This document shows, piece by piece, positions 32,673 to 40,693 of a DNA stretch of 64,000 nt; the first letter of the stretch is position 1, and each line of letters starts with the position of its first letter. The notes under the pieces were generated by a model. It saw only the letters and a list, made by a program, of their open reading frames with translations, was not told the origin of the DNA and did not search any database. This stretch comes from Proteiniborus sp. MB09-C3 (GTDB taxonomy: Bacteria > Bacillota > Clostridia > Tissierellales > Proteiniboraceae), in NCBI RefSeq assembly GCF_030263895.1, contig NZ_CP127161.1, forward strand, positions 558,001 to 622,000, written 5' to 3'. The position numbers and the translations under genes are program-made.

Positions 32673-34712
32673 CTATACAAATTGGCTAGGATGTTTTTTG
32701 AAAAAGTCTATTCTAGGCTCTAAAAACTTAAGGCAATGCTCTTGTGGGTCATCCATAAAATCATATATTGTGTGGAAGATTTTTTCCCAACTCCAAAACT
32801 CCTCACCTAAATTTAGATATTCAAGAATCATTTCTGTCCCTTCTGGTGCGATTGAATGCATTAGAACCATGGCAGTCCTAAGTCTATGAAAAGCATCGAC
32901 TACAACCTGTGAATGAAAGCTGGGCTCCTTATTTTCATCTGCTAGCTTCATATCTCTTACCCAAGACTTGTTAATATTACGAATATAGGAATCCATAAGG
33001 TTCATTATCGTATGAAATTCGTATCTATGCATTAATCTCTCAAACTCCAATATTGTTTCCTGAGATTCGTACAAAACTTCCTCACTAACATTGCCTACTG
33101 GTATTTTCCCATTGTAATATTGTTGTACAGTATAAAAACATGAACGAGCAACTCTATTAAAGACATTAGTCAGCAAATTACCTTCTTTCAGTACAGGATC
33201 GCTATCTTTTTCTGAAGCTTTAGGGTTAAAGGGCTTAGGCTGAAAGCTGACACTCCTAATTCCCAGACCTAATCCTAGAAAGTGAGCTCTTAGCTGCTCT
33301 GAAGTATAGTAATTAAGCAATTCTTTTGCAGTAGGAGGTTTTACATTACCACTGCTGCTTGCCTTTTTATCTAAAAATAGTATATGGTTATTTGCAACAA
33401 GATTAGGCAGCTGGAGCTGACCTTCTGATGGATGGCTTGAAGACTCTCTGCCTTGAGTAGCCATAAACATAGCCATTTCTGCTGGCCCATAAAAATAAAT
33501 ATTATCTTCTCCCATAAACTGATATATACTAGAATCTGAAGAGCACCACCAGTTTCTCCAAGCATCGTCATTTTTGTCTAATTGTTTAAGATAGGTTTTA
33601 GTAAAGGATATAGGTGCCCAAAGAGATTCTGGCCATACCCAAAAAGTTAGATCATCTATTCCTTCAATAGAGGGTACAGGAACTCCCCATTCAACATTAC
33701 CAGTTAATCTAAAAGGTACCAAAGTCTTTCCGGTACGAAAACGGATGGACTTTTCTCCTAGTAGCAGGCAAGCCTTATCTCTCTCCCCTAAAGAGTTAAA
33801 TATCATGACAAAAGAAGATTTTTTATCCTCGTCTTGAAGAATATATTGAGGAAGCTGATTTTGTATAGAATTTAATAAATCAAATTGATCTTTTTTTACG
33901 TAAATAACAGGAGGCTTTAAAAATTCTTTTATAGTTCTTATTAAAGATGGTCTGCAATCGAGTGTCTCCTCAAGATAATTAATCCATTCTTCCAACAAGT
34001 CATGAAAATTATCAAGATTAAAATACCAATTAGTCACATCTCTCATTTCTGGCTTTTTCCCTGAGAGTGTACTCTTGGGATTGATGAGATTTATTGGCAT
34101 ATATTGATGTCCTAGTGAACATTCGTCAGCATATGCCTTTTCAGAGGAACATCCTTCAATAGGACACTTACCAATTACTTGGCGGCCATTTAGAAAAACT
34201 CCAAAGTCAGTATCATAAAATTGAGAGGTAGTCATTTTAGTTAAATGTCCATTTGAATAGAGATTTTGAAAAAAATCACTAGATACTTGCTTATGAACCT
34301 CAGATGAAGGTCCAAAGCTAGAAGCTGCAAATAGATTCAAGTCAATGTTATAGTGTTCTAATACTTCTTTTTGACGCTCATGATTAAATTGCACAAAATC
34401 GTTAATTGTTCCTTTGAATTTTCCATTATTAACTAATTGACGATAATTTTCTGATATTGGAGAACCATAACAATCTGTGCCAGAAACAAAAATGACATTT
34501 TCCCTGCCAATTCTATCTCGTAGAAATCTAGCGAAGGTGTCAGCATGAACAAAAACCCCACCTATATGACCTAAATGAAGCTCTTTATTACCATAGGGCA
34601 TTCCAGCAGTAACTACTGCTCTTCTGGGGAATTGTGGTCTACTGATATTATTAATAGATTTGTCTATACGACTAGTATTATTTTCAACAGAATCATTCAT
34701 AGTTTTTATCAT
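32673..34712 (-). CDS. Divergent methionyl-tRNA synthetase-like class I tRNA ligase
   Basis: This is a 679-aa protein built like MetRS. It has the signature GMPYGNKELHLGH near residue 48, the insertion with a zinc knuckle CPIEGC...CSLGH, the WAPISFTKTY region of the amino-acid pocket, and a C-terminal anticodon-binding helix bundle (from about residue 520). The second catalytic signature KMSKS is degenerate: KKASSSGN. MetRS normally has DAPIGY where this has WAPISF. It is probably not the housekeeping MetRS but a paralogue with another amino acid, or with a role in resistance. A T-box lies upstream. ATG 34712 is tight to its ribosome binding site; ATG 34700 is possible. Confidence 0.85.
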   Translation of the reverse strand: MIKTMNDSVENNTSRIDKSINNISRPQFPRRAVVTAGMPYGNKELHLGHIGGVFVHADTFARFLRDRIGRENVIFVSGTDCYGSPISENYRQLVNNGKFKGTINDFVQFNHERQKEVLEHYNIDLNLFAASSFGPSSEVHKQVSSDFFQNLYSNGHLTKMTTSQFYDTDFGVFLNGRQVIGKCPIEGCSSEKAYADECSLGHQYMPINLINPKSTLSGKKPEMRDVTNWYFNLDNFHDLLEEWINYLEETLDCRPSLIRTIKEFLKPPVIYVKKDQFDLLNSIQNQLPQYILQDEDKKSSFVMIFNSLGERDKACLLLGEKSIRFRTGKTLVPFRLTGNVEWGVPVPSIEGIDDLTFWVWPESLWAPISFTKTYLKQLDKNDDAWRNWWCSSDSSIYQFMGEDNIYFYGPAEMAMFMATQGRESSSHPSEGQLQLPNLVANNHILFLDKKASSSGNVKPPTAKELLNYYTSEQLRAHFLGLGLGIRSVSFQPKPFNPKASEKDSDPVLKEGNLLTNVFNRVARSCFYTVQQYYNGKIPVGNVSEEVLYESQETILEFERLMHRYEFHTIMNLMDSYIRNINKSWVRDMKLADENKEPSFHSQVVVDAFHRLRTAMVLMHSIAPEGTEMILEYLNLGEEFWSWEKIFHTIYDFMDDPQEHCLKFLEPRIDFFKKHPSQFV

Positions 34713-34773
34713 TCCTTTCTCTAATGAATTAGTTTTATTTCTGATTTTTCTATATTTAAAGCTTGTTTTCTAA

Positions 34774-34822
34774 TAAAAAAAGCTCTCACCTCCAAGACTT
34801 TAAATCTTGAGGACGAGAGCTA
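34774..34822 (-). terminator. T-box terminator
   Basis: AGCTCTCGTCCTCAAGA pairs with TCTTGGAGGTGAGAGCT, then a T-run, on the minus strand. It competes with the T-box antiterminator just upstream. Confidence 0.9.
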
Positions 34823-35080
34823 TAGCTTCGTGTTGCCACCTCAGTTTGTTAATATGTCACCACATTAACCTCTTCAAGTACGGCATGCTATACTAAGCAT
34901 ACTTATACTCTAGTTCTTTAACGAGAACAATCGTCACAGTATCATTTCATATAATATATGAAAATCCAAGTGCAGCTCCAAGTCTTGTTTCGATAAAATA
35001 TTCTTGCTCCTTTTCAGCTACCGGAGCTCTCTGCTAAAGAATCCACTTATCTACTCTTCTCTTCACAGCTTTTTTATACT
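34774..35080 (-). promoter_or_regulatory. T-box leader of the MetRS-like gene
   Basis: On the minus strand, stem I has AGTA (specifier-loop motif), GATAA paired with TTATC, and the apical loop motif AGAGAGCTCCGGTAGCTGAAAAGGAGC. GAA-ACAAGA follows as the specifier-side strand. The antiterminator bulge reads GAGGTGGCAACACGA (about 34828-34842), a variant of the consensus GGGTGGNACCGCG. The terminator follows. The TGGC bulge pairs with tRNA ends of the type G-CCA, so the tRNA should have a G at the discriminator position. No ATG is seen in the specifier region, but AAC and CAA are. The leader therefore seems to read a tRNA other than tRNA-Met. Confidence 0.88.
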
Positions 35081-35096
35081 AATAGTATTGCTCTGT

Positions 35097-35125
35097 ATCA
35101 TATCATAATATTCAATATCTGTAAA
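35097..35125 (-). promoter_or_regulatory. Promoter of the T-box transcript
   Basis: On the minus strand TTTACA (35125-35120), a 17-base spacer, and TATGAT (35102-35097). Transcription would start near 35090, just before stem I of the T-box. Confidence 0.65.
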
Positions 35126-35328
35126 CATTGTTTCGTTTTACTAAAATATTTATGGGAAAAGCCAAGAAAAATTAAAGTTATTATTGAAACCTTATAAGAT
35201 ACCTACACCCTTTTTGTATTGAAATAACAATGATTATACAGGATAGATACATGTATAATAAGTATAAGGCGAAGTGTAAACGTTTTTTGTTAACATAGAG
35301 TTAAAAATATATTTTGGTAGGTGATATT

Positions 35329-36819
35329 GTGAGTACAGAAAAAGTAGGCTTTATATTAAAAGAAGCAACAATTTCATCGGTACATGCTGCAATGGAAAGA
35401 GGAGAGCTTAATTGTCGTCAGCTAGTAGAGATGTATATAAAACGAATAGAAGCATATGACAAGAAAGGACCTGCTCTCAATTCAGTAATTATGATAAATC
35501 CAAAGGCCTTAGAAATAGCAGATGAATTAGACAGAAAGTTCAAGGAGTCAGGCTTTACAGGAATACTTCACGGAATACCAGTATTATTAAAGGATAATGT
35601 AGATACAGGAGATATGCCGACTACAGCAGGCTCTTTAAGTCTAGAAGGTGTAGTGCCAGAAGATGATGCTTTTATCGCTAGAAAATTAAAAGAAGCAGGA
35701 GCTGTCATAATAGCAAAAGTGAACTTACACGAATTTGCAGTTTGGGGTGAAACAGCCAGCTCTATACTTGGTCAGACCTTAAATCCATATGATTTAACTA
35801 GAACACCAGGTGGTTCCAGTGGTGGAACAGGTGCAGGGATAGCAGCTAATTTTGGTATGATAGGAATAGGAACTGATACAATTAACTCAGTACGTTCTCC
35901 AGCTTCAGCATGCAGCTTAGTTGGACTTAGACCAACTGTTGGACTAGTTAGCAGGGATGGTATAGTACCTTATTCTATGACTCAGGATACTGCTGGCCCA
36001 ATTATGCGTACAGTAGAAGATGCAGCTAAGGTGTTAGATGTAATAGCTGGATATGATCCTGCCGATCCACAAACAGCTTGGTCCATAGGACACGTTCCAG
36101 AGACATATACAGCATTCTTAAATAAAGAAGGTTTAAAAGGAAAGAGAGTGGGAGTATTAAATAGCTTCTTTGGCAGCAATGACATACATGAAGAAGTAAA
36201 TCAGGTTATAAATAATAGCTTAGAAGAAATGAAGAAGAATGGAGCTACTTTAGTTTCAATTGAGGAAAATATTGATGCAGATAAGCTTGTTAAAGAGGTA
36301 AGTGTACACCTTTATGACTTAAAGGCACATTTGAATGTATATTTACAGGATTTAGGCTCACGTGCAAAGGTAAATTCTCTTGCAGATGTCATTGCTTCAG
36401 GCAAATATCATGAGGGGATAGAAGAAAATATCAAGTTTGCAGAAACCCTAGATATAAATACTCCTGAGTATAATGAACGTCTTATTAAAAGAGCAGAGCT
36501 TAGAAATCTCGTCATGAGAATCATGGCAGAATATAATCTAGATGCCATAGTATATCCTCATCAAAAAAGACCAGTAGTAAAAGTAGGAGAACCACAAGCC
36601 GAAAGAAATGGAGTACTAGGATCGGCAACAGGCTTCCCTTCTTGTGTAGTACCTGCTGGATTTACAAAGCCAATGGATGTAGCTCCTATTGGAGTTCCAG
36701 TAGGATTAGAAATTTTATGTAGAGAATGGGATGAAGGTAGATTAATAGAAATTGCATATGCATTTGAACAGGCAACACATTTTAGAAAAGTTCCTGCTAG
36801 TACGCCATGCATAAAATAG
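35329..36819 (+). CDS. Amidase signature family protein
   Basis: This is a 496-aa amidase. The catalytic Ser-cisSer-Lys triad is visible: the lysine in PVLLKDNVD near residue 80, the cis-serine in TDTINSVRSPAS, and the nucleophile region TPGGSSGGTGAG near 157. The usual glycines before the cis-serine (TDTGGS) are replaced by IN. It ends with the family's C-terminal GFPSCVVPAGFT and GVPVGLEILCREWDEG. It has no signal peptide. Typical substrates are amides of aliphatic or aromatic acids; GatA is excluded since GatC and GatB are absent. GTG 35329 follows TAGGTGAT. It is monocistronic and divergent from the MetRS-like gene. Confidence 0.92.
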   Translation: MSTEKVGFILKEATISSVHAAMERGELNCRQLVEMYIKRIEAYDKKGPALNSVIMINPKALEIADELDRKFKESGFTGILHGIPVLLKDNVDTGDMPTTAGSLSLEGVVPEDDAFIARKLKEAGAVIIAKVNLHEFAVWGETASSILGQTLNPYDLTRTPGGSSGGTGAGIAANFGMIGIGTDTINSVRSPASACSLVGLRPTVGLVSRDGIVPYSMTQDTAGPIMRTVEDAAKVLDVIAGYDPADPQTAWSIGHVPETYTAFLNKEGLKGKRVGVLNSFFGSNDIHEEVNQVINNSLEEMKKNGATLVSIEENIDADKLVKEVSVHLYDLKAHLNVYLQDLGSRAKVNSLADVIASGKYHEGIEENIKFAETLDINTPEYNERLIKRAELRNLVMRIMAEYNLDAIVYPHQKRPVVKVGEPQAERNGVLGSATGFPSCVVPAGFTKPMDVAPIGVPVGLEILCREWDEGRLIEIAYAFEQATHFRKVPASTPCIK

Positions 36820-36882
36820 AAAGAATAGTAACTCAGATTATAATTCTTTATAAGCAAAAATAGTATAAAAGGAGATTATAAT

Positions 36883-36999
36883 ATATGCCCTTATTGCGGT
36901 GCTAGTTTATCAGTAAAGTGTCATAACTGCGGGACAGCTATAGAAGACGATTGGTTGGTGTGTCCCAGATGTGCAAAGCCTTTAAAAGAGAATGTTTAA
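36883..36999 (+). CDS. Double zinc-ribbon mini-protein without a canonical start
   Basis: A 38-codon frame reads ICPYCGASLSVKCHNCG...VCPRCAKPL with four CxxC pairs in the pattern of a double zinc ribbon. There is an AAAGGAG ribosome binding site at 36868-36874, but the codon in the right place is ATA (36883), and the only ATG nearby (36885) is out of frame by two and stops after seven codons. It is thus either started at ATA, broken by an indel in the start region, or a remnant of a longer protein. The stop TAA is just before a hairpin. Such ribbons are often fused to membrane or signalling domains. Confidence 0.5.
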   Translation: MCPYCGASLSVKCHNCGTAIEDDWLVCPRCAKPLKENV

Positions 37000-37012
37000 A
37001 AAGGCAATCTAA

Positions 37013-37037
37013 AGACCTCCTATTTTTGGAGGTCCTT
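37013..37037. terminator. Hairpin between convergent genes
   Basis: AAGACCTCC pairs with GGAGGTCCTT around TATTTTT. It has a weak T-run. It separates the zinc ribbon from the convergent minus-strand gene. Confidence 0.6.
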
Positions 37038-37040
37038 AGG

Positions 37041-37607
37041 TTAACAACAAAAATAGCATGCAAACTGACAAATAATTCCTTTAGCCATCATATCTGCCAT
37101 TTGTAATATCTGAATCTCCATTTTATCATATGTGTCTATACTTTTCTGATATTCCTTATTAAGCATATAGACGGCTTCAGCTTTTACAAAGGCTAGATGT
37201 TCATGCAGCATTTCTCTCCAATTCTTTTCTGACCAATATGGATTAATGTAACCAAGCAAAGCTGCTATATCGTCTGCATTTTTATACCATCTTTTTTCAG
37301 CATCTTCTGCTTTTTGACTGTCACCTGCTTTAGCAGCTTTAATTAGCTCTGCTGCAATAGTAAGATGATATGTTAATAATTTTTCAAATCTTGTAGCAAT
37401 AATATCTCCGTAGAAGGGCCTTAAAGCATTCGCAAAATCAGTTGGATTTCGAAGAAGTCGTTTAACAGTGGGATCTTCATCTGGCAATCCAAAGACAATG
37501 CTTATTATAGCCATCCTTGTCCAGGCACCATGTTGCTCCCAAAGCATGCGGATATGGTTTATTAGATTTACTGCTGAACTACAAATACAGTTAAATGAAG
37601 TGTACAT
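37041..37607 (-). CDS. Helical protein of unknown function (188 aa)
   Basis: This is a 188-aa, mainly helical protein that begins MYTSFNCICSSAVNLINHIRMLWEQHGAWTRMAII. It has three or four long amphipathic helices, and a tail ICQFACYFCC with several cysteines. The combination HIRMLWEQHGAWTR and a later WYKNADDIAALLGYINPYW suggests a metal- or heme-binding helix bundle, with conserved His, Trp and Glu. I recall similar Firmicutes proteins only as uncharacterised (some are mislabelled in databases as acetylglutamate kinase; nothing here supports that). Ribosome binding site GGTGGAG. It is a single-gene unit. Confidence 0.7.
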   Translation of the reverse strand: MYTSFNCICSSAVNLINHIRMLWEQHGAWTRMAIISIVFGLPDEDPTVKRLLRNPTDFANALRPFYGDIIATRFEKLLTYHLTIAAELIKAAKAGDSQKAEDAEKRWYKNADDIAALLGYINPYWSEKNWREMLHEHLAFVKAEAVYMLNKEYQKSIDTYDKMEIQILQMADMMAKGIICQFACYFCC

Positions 37608-37679
37608 ATTATCTCCACCTTTACTTTCTAATTAATACATAATATGTCATGTAAAAAGGAAGGTTCAAAATTTAATTCC

Positions 37680-37708
37680 TTGAAAATCAGTATGCTACAT
37701 GGTATAAT
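37680..37708 (+). promoter_or_regulatory. Strong sigma-A promoter before the structured RNA
   Basis: TTGAAA (37680-37685), 17-base spacer, TATAAT (37703-37708); close to the consensus. Start expected near 37715. Confidence 0.75.
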
Positions 37709-37714
37709 ATGTAT

Positions 37715-37935
37715 GAATTCGCAATAGAGGAGACTGTTTTATGATAGAGGTTGTTCTTAACTAAGCAATTAAATATTTAAGTTTTGGAATGCTTAAAGGC
37801 CTGTAAATTAAGTAGGTCTGTTTACGTACATCTATTTTAGATAACATCCAAGACTTGAACTTAGATAAGAACACATAAAACAGCATCTTTATTATAATTG
37901 AGCAATAATATCTGTGCTGCTGCACGGATTTTTTT
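37715..37935 (+). ncRNA. Rod-shaped structured RNA, 6S-RNA-like candidate
   Basis: About 220 nt run from a near-consensus promoter to an intrinsic terminator (ATCTGTGC/GCACGGAT plus seven Ts, 37910-37936). Nearly the whole RNA folds as one long rod. CTGTTTTATG (37734-37743) pairs with CATAAAACAG (37874-37883). GTTCTTA-CTAAG (37753-37765) pairs with CTTAG-TAAGAAC (37860-37872). AAGTTTTGGAATG (37779-37791) pairs with CATCCAAGACTT (37845-37856). A terminal stem GTAAA/TTTAC caps it. Between the second and third helices is an asymmetric loop (13 nt on the left, 3 on the right), as in the central bubble of 6S RNA. Length, rod and bubble fit 6S RNA, which binds RNA polymerase, but sequence identity was not tested. 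Confidence 0.5.
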
Positions 37936-38150
37936 GTTCCCAAAAGGAGCTTTTTACCCTATGGAAGACTATATATTATTTCTAGCTGAGAAATATATAC
38001 TTTTCCATGCTATGAATTAAAACTTTAAAATATTGTTTATTAGTTTTAATTCATACTTTTTAGGTACAAAGAATACTTTATTTGTTATTTTAAATGACTA
38101 TAAAGGCTGTAAATGAACATTGTGTTCATTTATGGCCTTTTATTTTTTGC
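37936..38150 (+). other. Second hairpin-rich stretch ending in a terminator
   Basis: Three further hairpins: ATGGAAGACTATATATT with AATATATACTTTTCCAT (37971-38008), a perfect 12-bp inverted repeat ATGAATTAAAAC/GTTTTAATTCAT (38012-38054), and the terminator AAAGGC-TAAATGAAC/GTTCATTTA-GCCTTT (38102-38138) followed by T-rich sequence. No gene was recognised. It could be a second small RNA or a remnant of the preceding RNA gene. A 13-codon frame after GTGTGAGG (ATG 38204) precedes mutS2; it may be a leader peptide but is weak. Confidence 0.4.
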
Positions 38151-38270
38151 TACTAAACTATTGCAGAATCAAAGATTTTAGCTATCTACTTAGGGGGTGT
38201 GAGGATGTTAAGTGTGCTTGAGACTTCACTATGTATAAGGAATTAATTTAAAAAGTCTGGAGGAATAGAA

Positions 38271-40226
38271 GTGAATAGAAAAACCATTGAACTATTAGAA
38301 TATGACAAGATTAAAGAGATATTGAAGAGCTTTGCATTATCGGATTTAGCAAAAGAACAAATCCATAAGCTGGAGCCTTATATAGACATTAGCTTAATAG
38401 AAAAACACATGAAGGAGACTACTGAGGCAAGGGCTGTAGTAGATATTAGCTCAAGTATTCCAATCCATAGCTTGATTGGAATCAATAATATAAAACAGAA
38501 GATTGCAAAAGGCATAGTACTCAATCCTGAAGATTTAGAGACTGTTGCAGGGCTGTTAAGAGAAGTGAAGAAGCTTAAGAGATTCATATCAGACAAAGAA
38601 TATGTAGCACCTACTATTAGTTCCTATGCATTGTCTACCTTTGAACTAGATGATCTGTTACAGGAAATAGAGCGTTGTATTGTTCATGGAAGAGTAGATG
38701 ATAGGGCTAGCTCTGAACTATCAAAGATACGAAAAAAGATAGCAATTCTAGAAGAAAGAATAAAGAATAGGCTTGAAAGCATACTTAGAAATGAGAAATA
38801 TAAAAGTTATATTCAGGATGGCTTAATTAGTACCCGAAATGGAAGATATGTAATTCCAGTGAAAAATGAATATAGGAAAAACATAGAGGGCAGTATTCAT
38901 GATATGTCTGGCAGCGGTTCTACTGCTTTTATAGAACCAGCAGAGGTTAAGAAATATCAGGATGAACTCAATATACATGTTATTGAAGAAGAAAAAGAGA
39001 TATATAGAATATTATCTACTCTTACTGCAATGATAGAAAGTAGAGGAAGGGAATTAAATATTAATATTGAAGCTATGTGCTACTATGATTTTATTTTTGC
39101 TAAAGGAAAATATAGCAAGAGTATTGATGGAAAAACAGTGAAATTCAACTCTGATAATTATATAAACATTAAAAAAGGAAGACATCCTCTCATAGGTACA
39201 TCTGTAGTGCCTTTAGACTTTGCAGTTGGTAAAGACTACAAGGGAGTAATTATTACTGGTCCCAATACTGGTGGTAAAACTGTGGCTTTGAAAACTGTAG
39301 GTTTATTGACTATGATGGCTCAGTCAGGTATTCATGTACCAGTAGAGGATGGGAGTGAGTTTGCTGTATTTGCAGATGTGCTAGTAGATATTGGAGATGG
39401 TCAGAGCATAGAGCAGAGCTTAAGCACATTTTCATCTCACATAAAGAATATTATAAGTATTTTAGATGCCGCCAATAAATATACTCTAGTCATTATGGAT
39501 GAAATAGGAGCAGGTACAGATCCAGGAGAAGGCATGGGTATAGCAATTGCAGTCTTAGAGCAGCTTTACAGAAAAAAAGCAACAATATTAGCCACTACTC
39601 ACTATAGTGAAATAAAAGATTTTGCTTTAAATCATGAGGGGTTTGTTAATGGGTGTATGGAGTTTGATATCGACACTCTCAAGCCTTTATATAAACTCAA
39701 TATTGGCAAGCCGGGAGAGAGTAATGCTTTTTTAATAGCATTGAGATTGGGTATGAATAAAAATATAATTGAAAGAGCTCACGAAGTTACCTACAAGGAG
39801 CATAAAGAGTATTTAGAATATAAAAGTGAGGATAAAAAGGAAACTCTGGAAAACAAGAAGGAAACTCATACTAATGAACAGCAGCTAAGAAAATTTGAGG
39901 AAGCTAAGCTGATAAATAAGGTGTATGAAAAGCAGAAGACAGAGCCTAAGTTTAGCTTAGGCGATAGTGTATATGTTAGCTTTATGAATAGAACAGGAGT
40001 AATATATGAGTCGGAAAACGCAAAAGGAGAATATGGGGTTATGGTTATGAAAAAGAAGCTAAAGATAAACAAAAAACGCCTTTCACTTCATATTACTAAA
40101 GATGAGCTATATCCAGAGGATTATGATTTTGATATTGTGTTTGAAAATAAGGAAGACAGAAAAAAGAAAAGCATAATGAACAGAAAGCATGTAAAGGGAA
40201 TAGAAGTTGAGCTAAAGAAGCAGTAA
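38271..40226 (+). CDS. MutS2-like ATPase without Smr domain
   Basis: This is a 651-aa protein. The N-terminal clamp and lever part (LEYDKIKEILKSFALSD, SIPIHSLIGIN) is followed by the MutS2 core motif MSGSGSTAFIEPAEVKKYQDELN. The ATPase has Walker A ITGPNTGGKT near residue 330, STFSSH near 385, Walker B LVIMDEIGAGTDP near 408, and the signature HYSEIKD. After a coiled coil of Lys and Glu comes the KOW-like domain FSLGDSVYVSFMNRTG, and the protein ends there. A complete MutS2 (about 780-790 aa) would have a C-terminal Smr nuclease domain, absent here. It is therefore an Smr-less MutS2 paralogue. GTG 38271 follows GGAGG. It may act at stalled ribosomes or on recombination intermediates. Confidence 0.9.
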   Translation: MNRKTIELLEYDKIKEILKSFALSDLAKEQIHKLEPYIDISLIEKHMKETTEARAVVDISSSIPIHSLIGINNIKQKIAKGIVLNPEDLETVAGLLREVKKLKRFISDKEYVAPTISSYALSTFELDDLLQEIERCIVHGRVDDRASSELSKIRKKIAILEERIKNRLESILRNEKYKSYIQDGLISTRNGRYVIPVKNEYRKNIEGSIHDMSGSGSTAFIEPAEVKKYQDELNIHVIEEEKEIYRILSTLTAMIESRGRELNINIEAMCYYDFIFAKGKYSKSIDGKTVKFNSDNYINIKKGRHPLIGTSVVPLDFAVGKDYKGVIITGPNTGGKTVALKTVGLLTMMAQSGIHVPVEDGSEFAVFADVLVDIGDGQSIEQSLSTFSSHIKNIISILDAANKYTLVIMDEIGAGTDPGEGMGIAIAVLEQLYRKKATILATTHYSEIKDFALNHEGFVNGCMEFDIDTLKPLYKLNIGKPGESNAFLIALRLGMNKNIIERAHEVTYKEHKEYLEYKSEDKKETLENKKETHTNEQQLRKFEEAKLINKVYEKQKTEPKFSLGDSVYVSFMNRTGVIYESENAKGEYGVMVMKKKLKINKKRLSLHITKDELYPEDYDFDIVFENKEDRKKKSIMNRKHVKGIEVELKKQ

Positions 40227-40373
40227 GACTTCCCGTGATGTGTGGCTTGACTATATATCTAGCGCGATTACAGATTAGAAGTGGCTAAAAATTCCTAGTA
40301 ACTATGCTATAATGAGATTAACTGGATTACGTAGACAAGTATTTGAAAAATAAATTAATAGAGAGGTCGTTAT

Positions 40374-40649
40374 ATGAGCAAAGTATACGAGTTTGAGGCT
40401 GAAATAAAAAAAGTGCCTGACATTGATGGTGCATATATTGAAATACCATTTGACGTAAAGGTGGAGTTCGGGAAAGGACGTGTGCCTGTTTATGCTACAT
40501 TCGATGATGAGCCATATGAAGGCAGTTTAGTCAGAATGAAAACACCTTGCCATATCATAGGAATTAGAAAAGATATTCGAGCAAAAATTGGCAAGCAGCC
40601 AGGAGATACTATTAGAGTTACAATAACAGAAAGAAAAGTGAAAAGATAG
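40374..40649 (+). CDS. DUF1905 domain protein
   Basis: This is a 91-aa protein matching the DUF1905 family: [51 protein letters not shown], then a second strand-rich part with [22 protein letters not shown]. This is a small beta-barrel of the AbrB-like or double-psi type, sometimes found fused to YdeI-like domains. The function is unknown. Ribosome binding site GAGAGG. It lies between the MutS2-like gene and an esterase, 44 bases before the latter, and could be its operon partner. Confidence 0.88.
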   Translation: MSKVYEFEAEIKKVPDIDGAYIEIPFDVKVEFGKGRVPVYATFDDEPYEGSLVRMKTPCHIIGIRKDIRAKIGKQPGDTIRVTITERKVKR

Positions 40650-40693
40650 ATGAAAGTAAGTATTAGATAAAAAAATTTTTGTGAGGTATAACT

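Noticed and set aside
32581-32889. Plus-strand frame over the repeat and the MetRS-like gene end
   Set aside because: It is the antisense shadow of the MetRS-like gene and the palindromic repeat.
37041-37607. Acetylglutamate kinase
   Set aside because: Some similar proteins carry this name in databases, but no amino-acid-kinase motif is present and the protein is helical.
37761-37943. 60-codon minus-strand frame in the 6S-like region
   Set aside because: It lies over the stem-forming region on the other strand and has no good ribosome binding site. The palindromic stems explain the region better.
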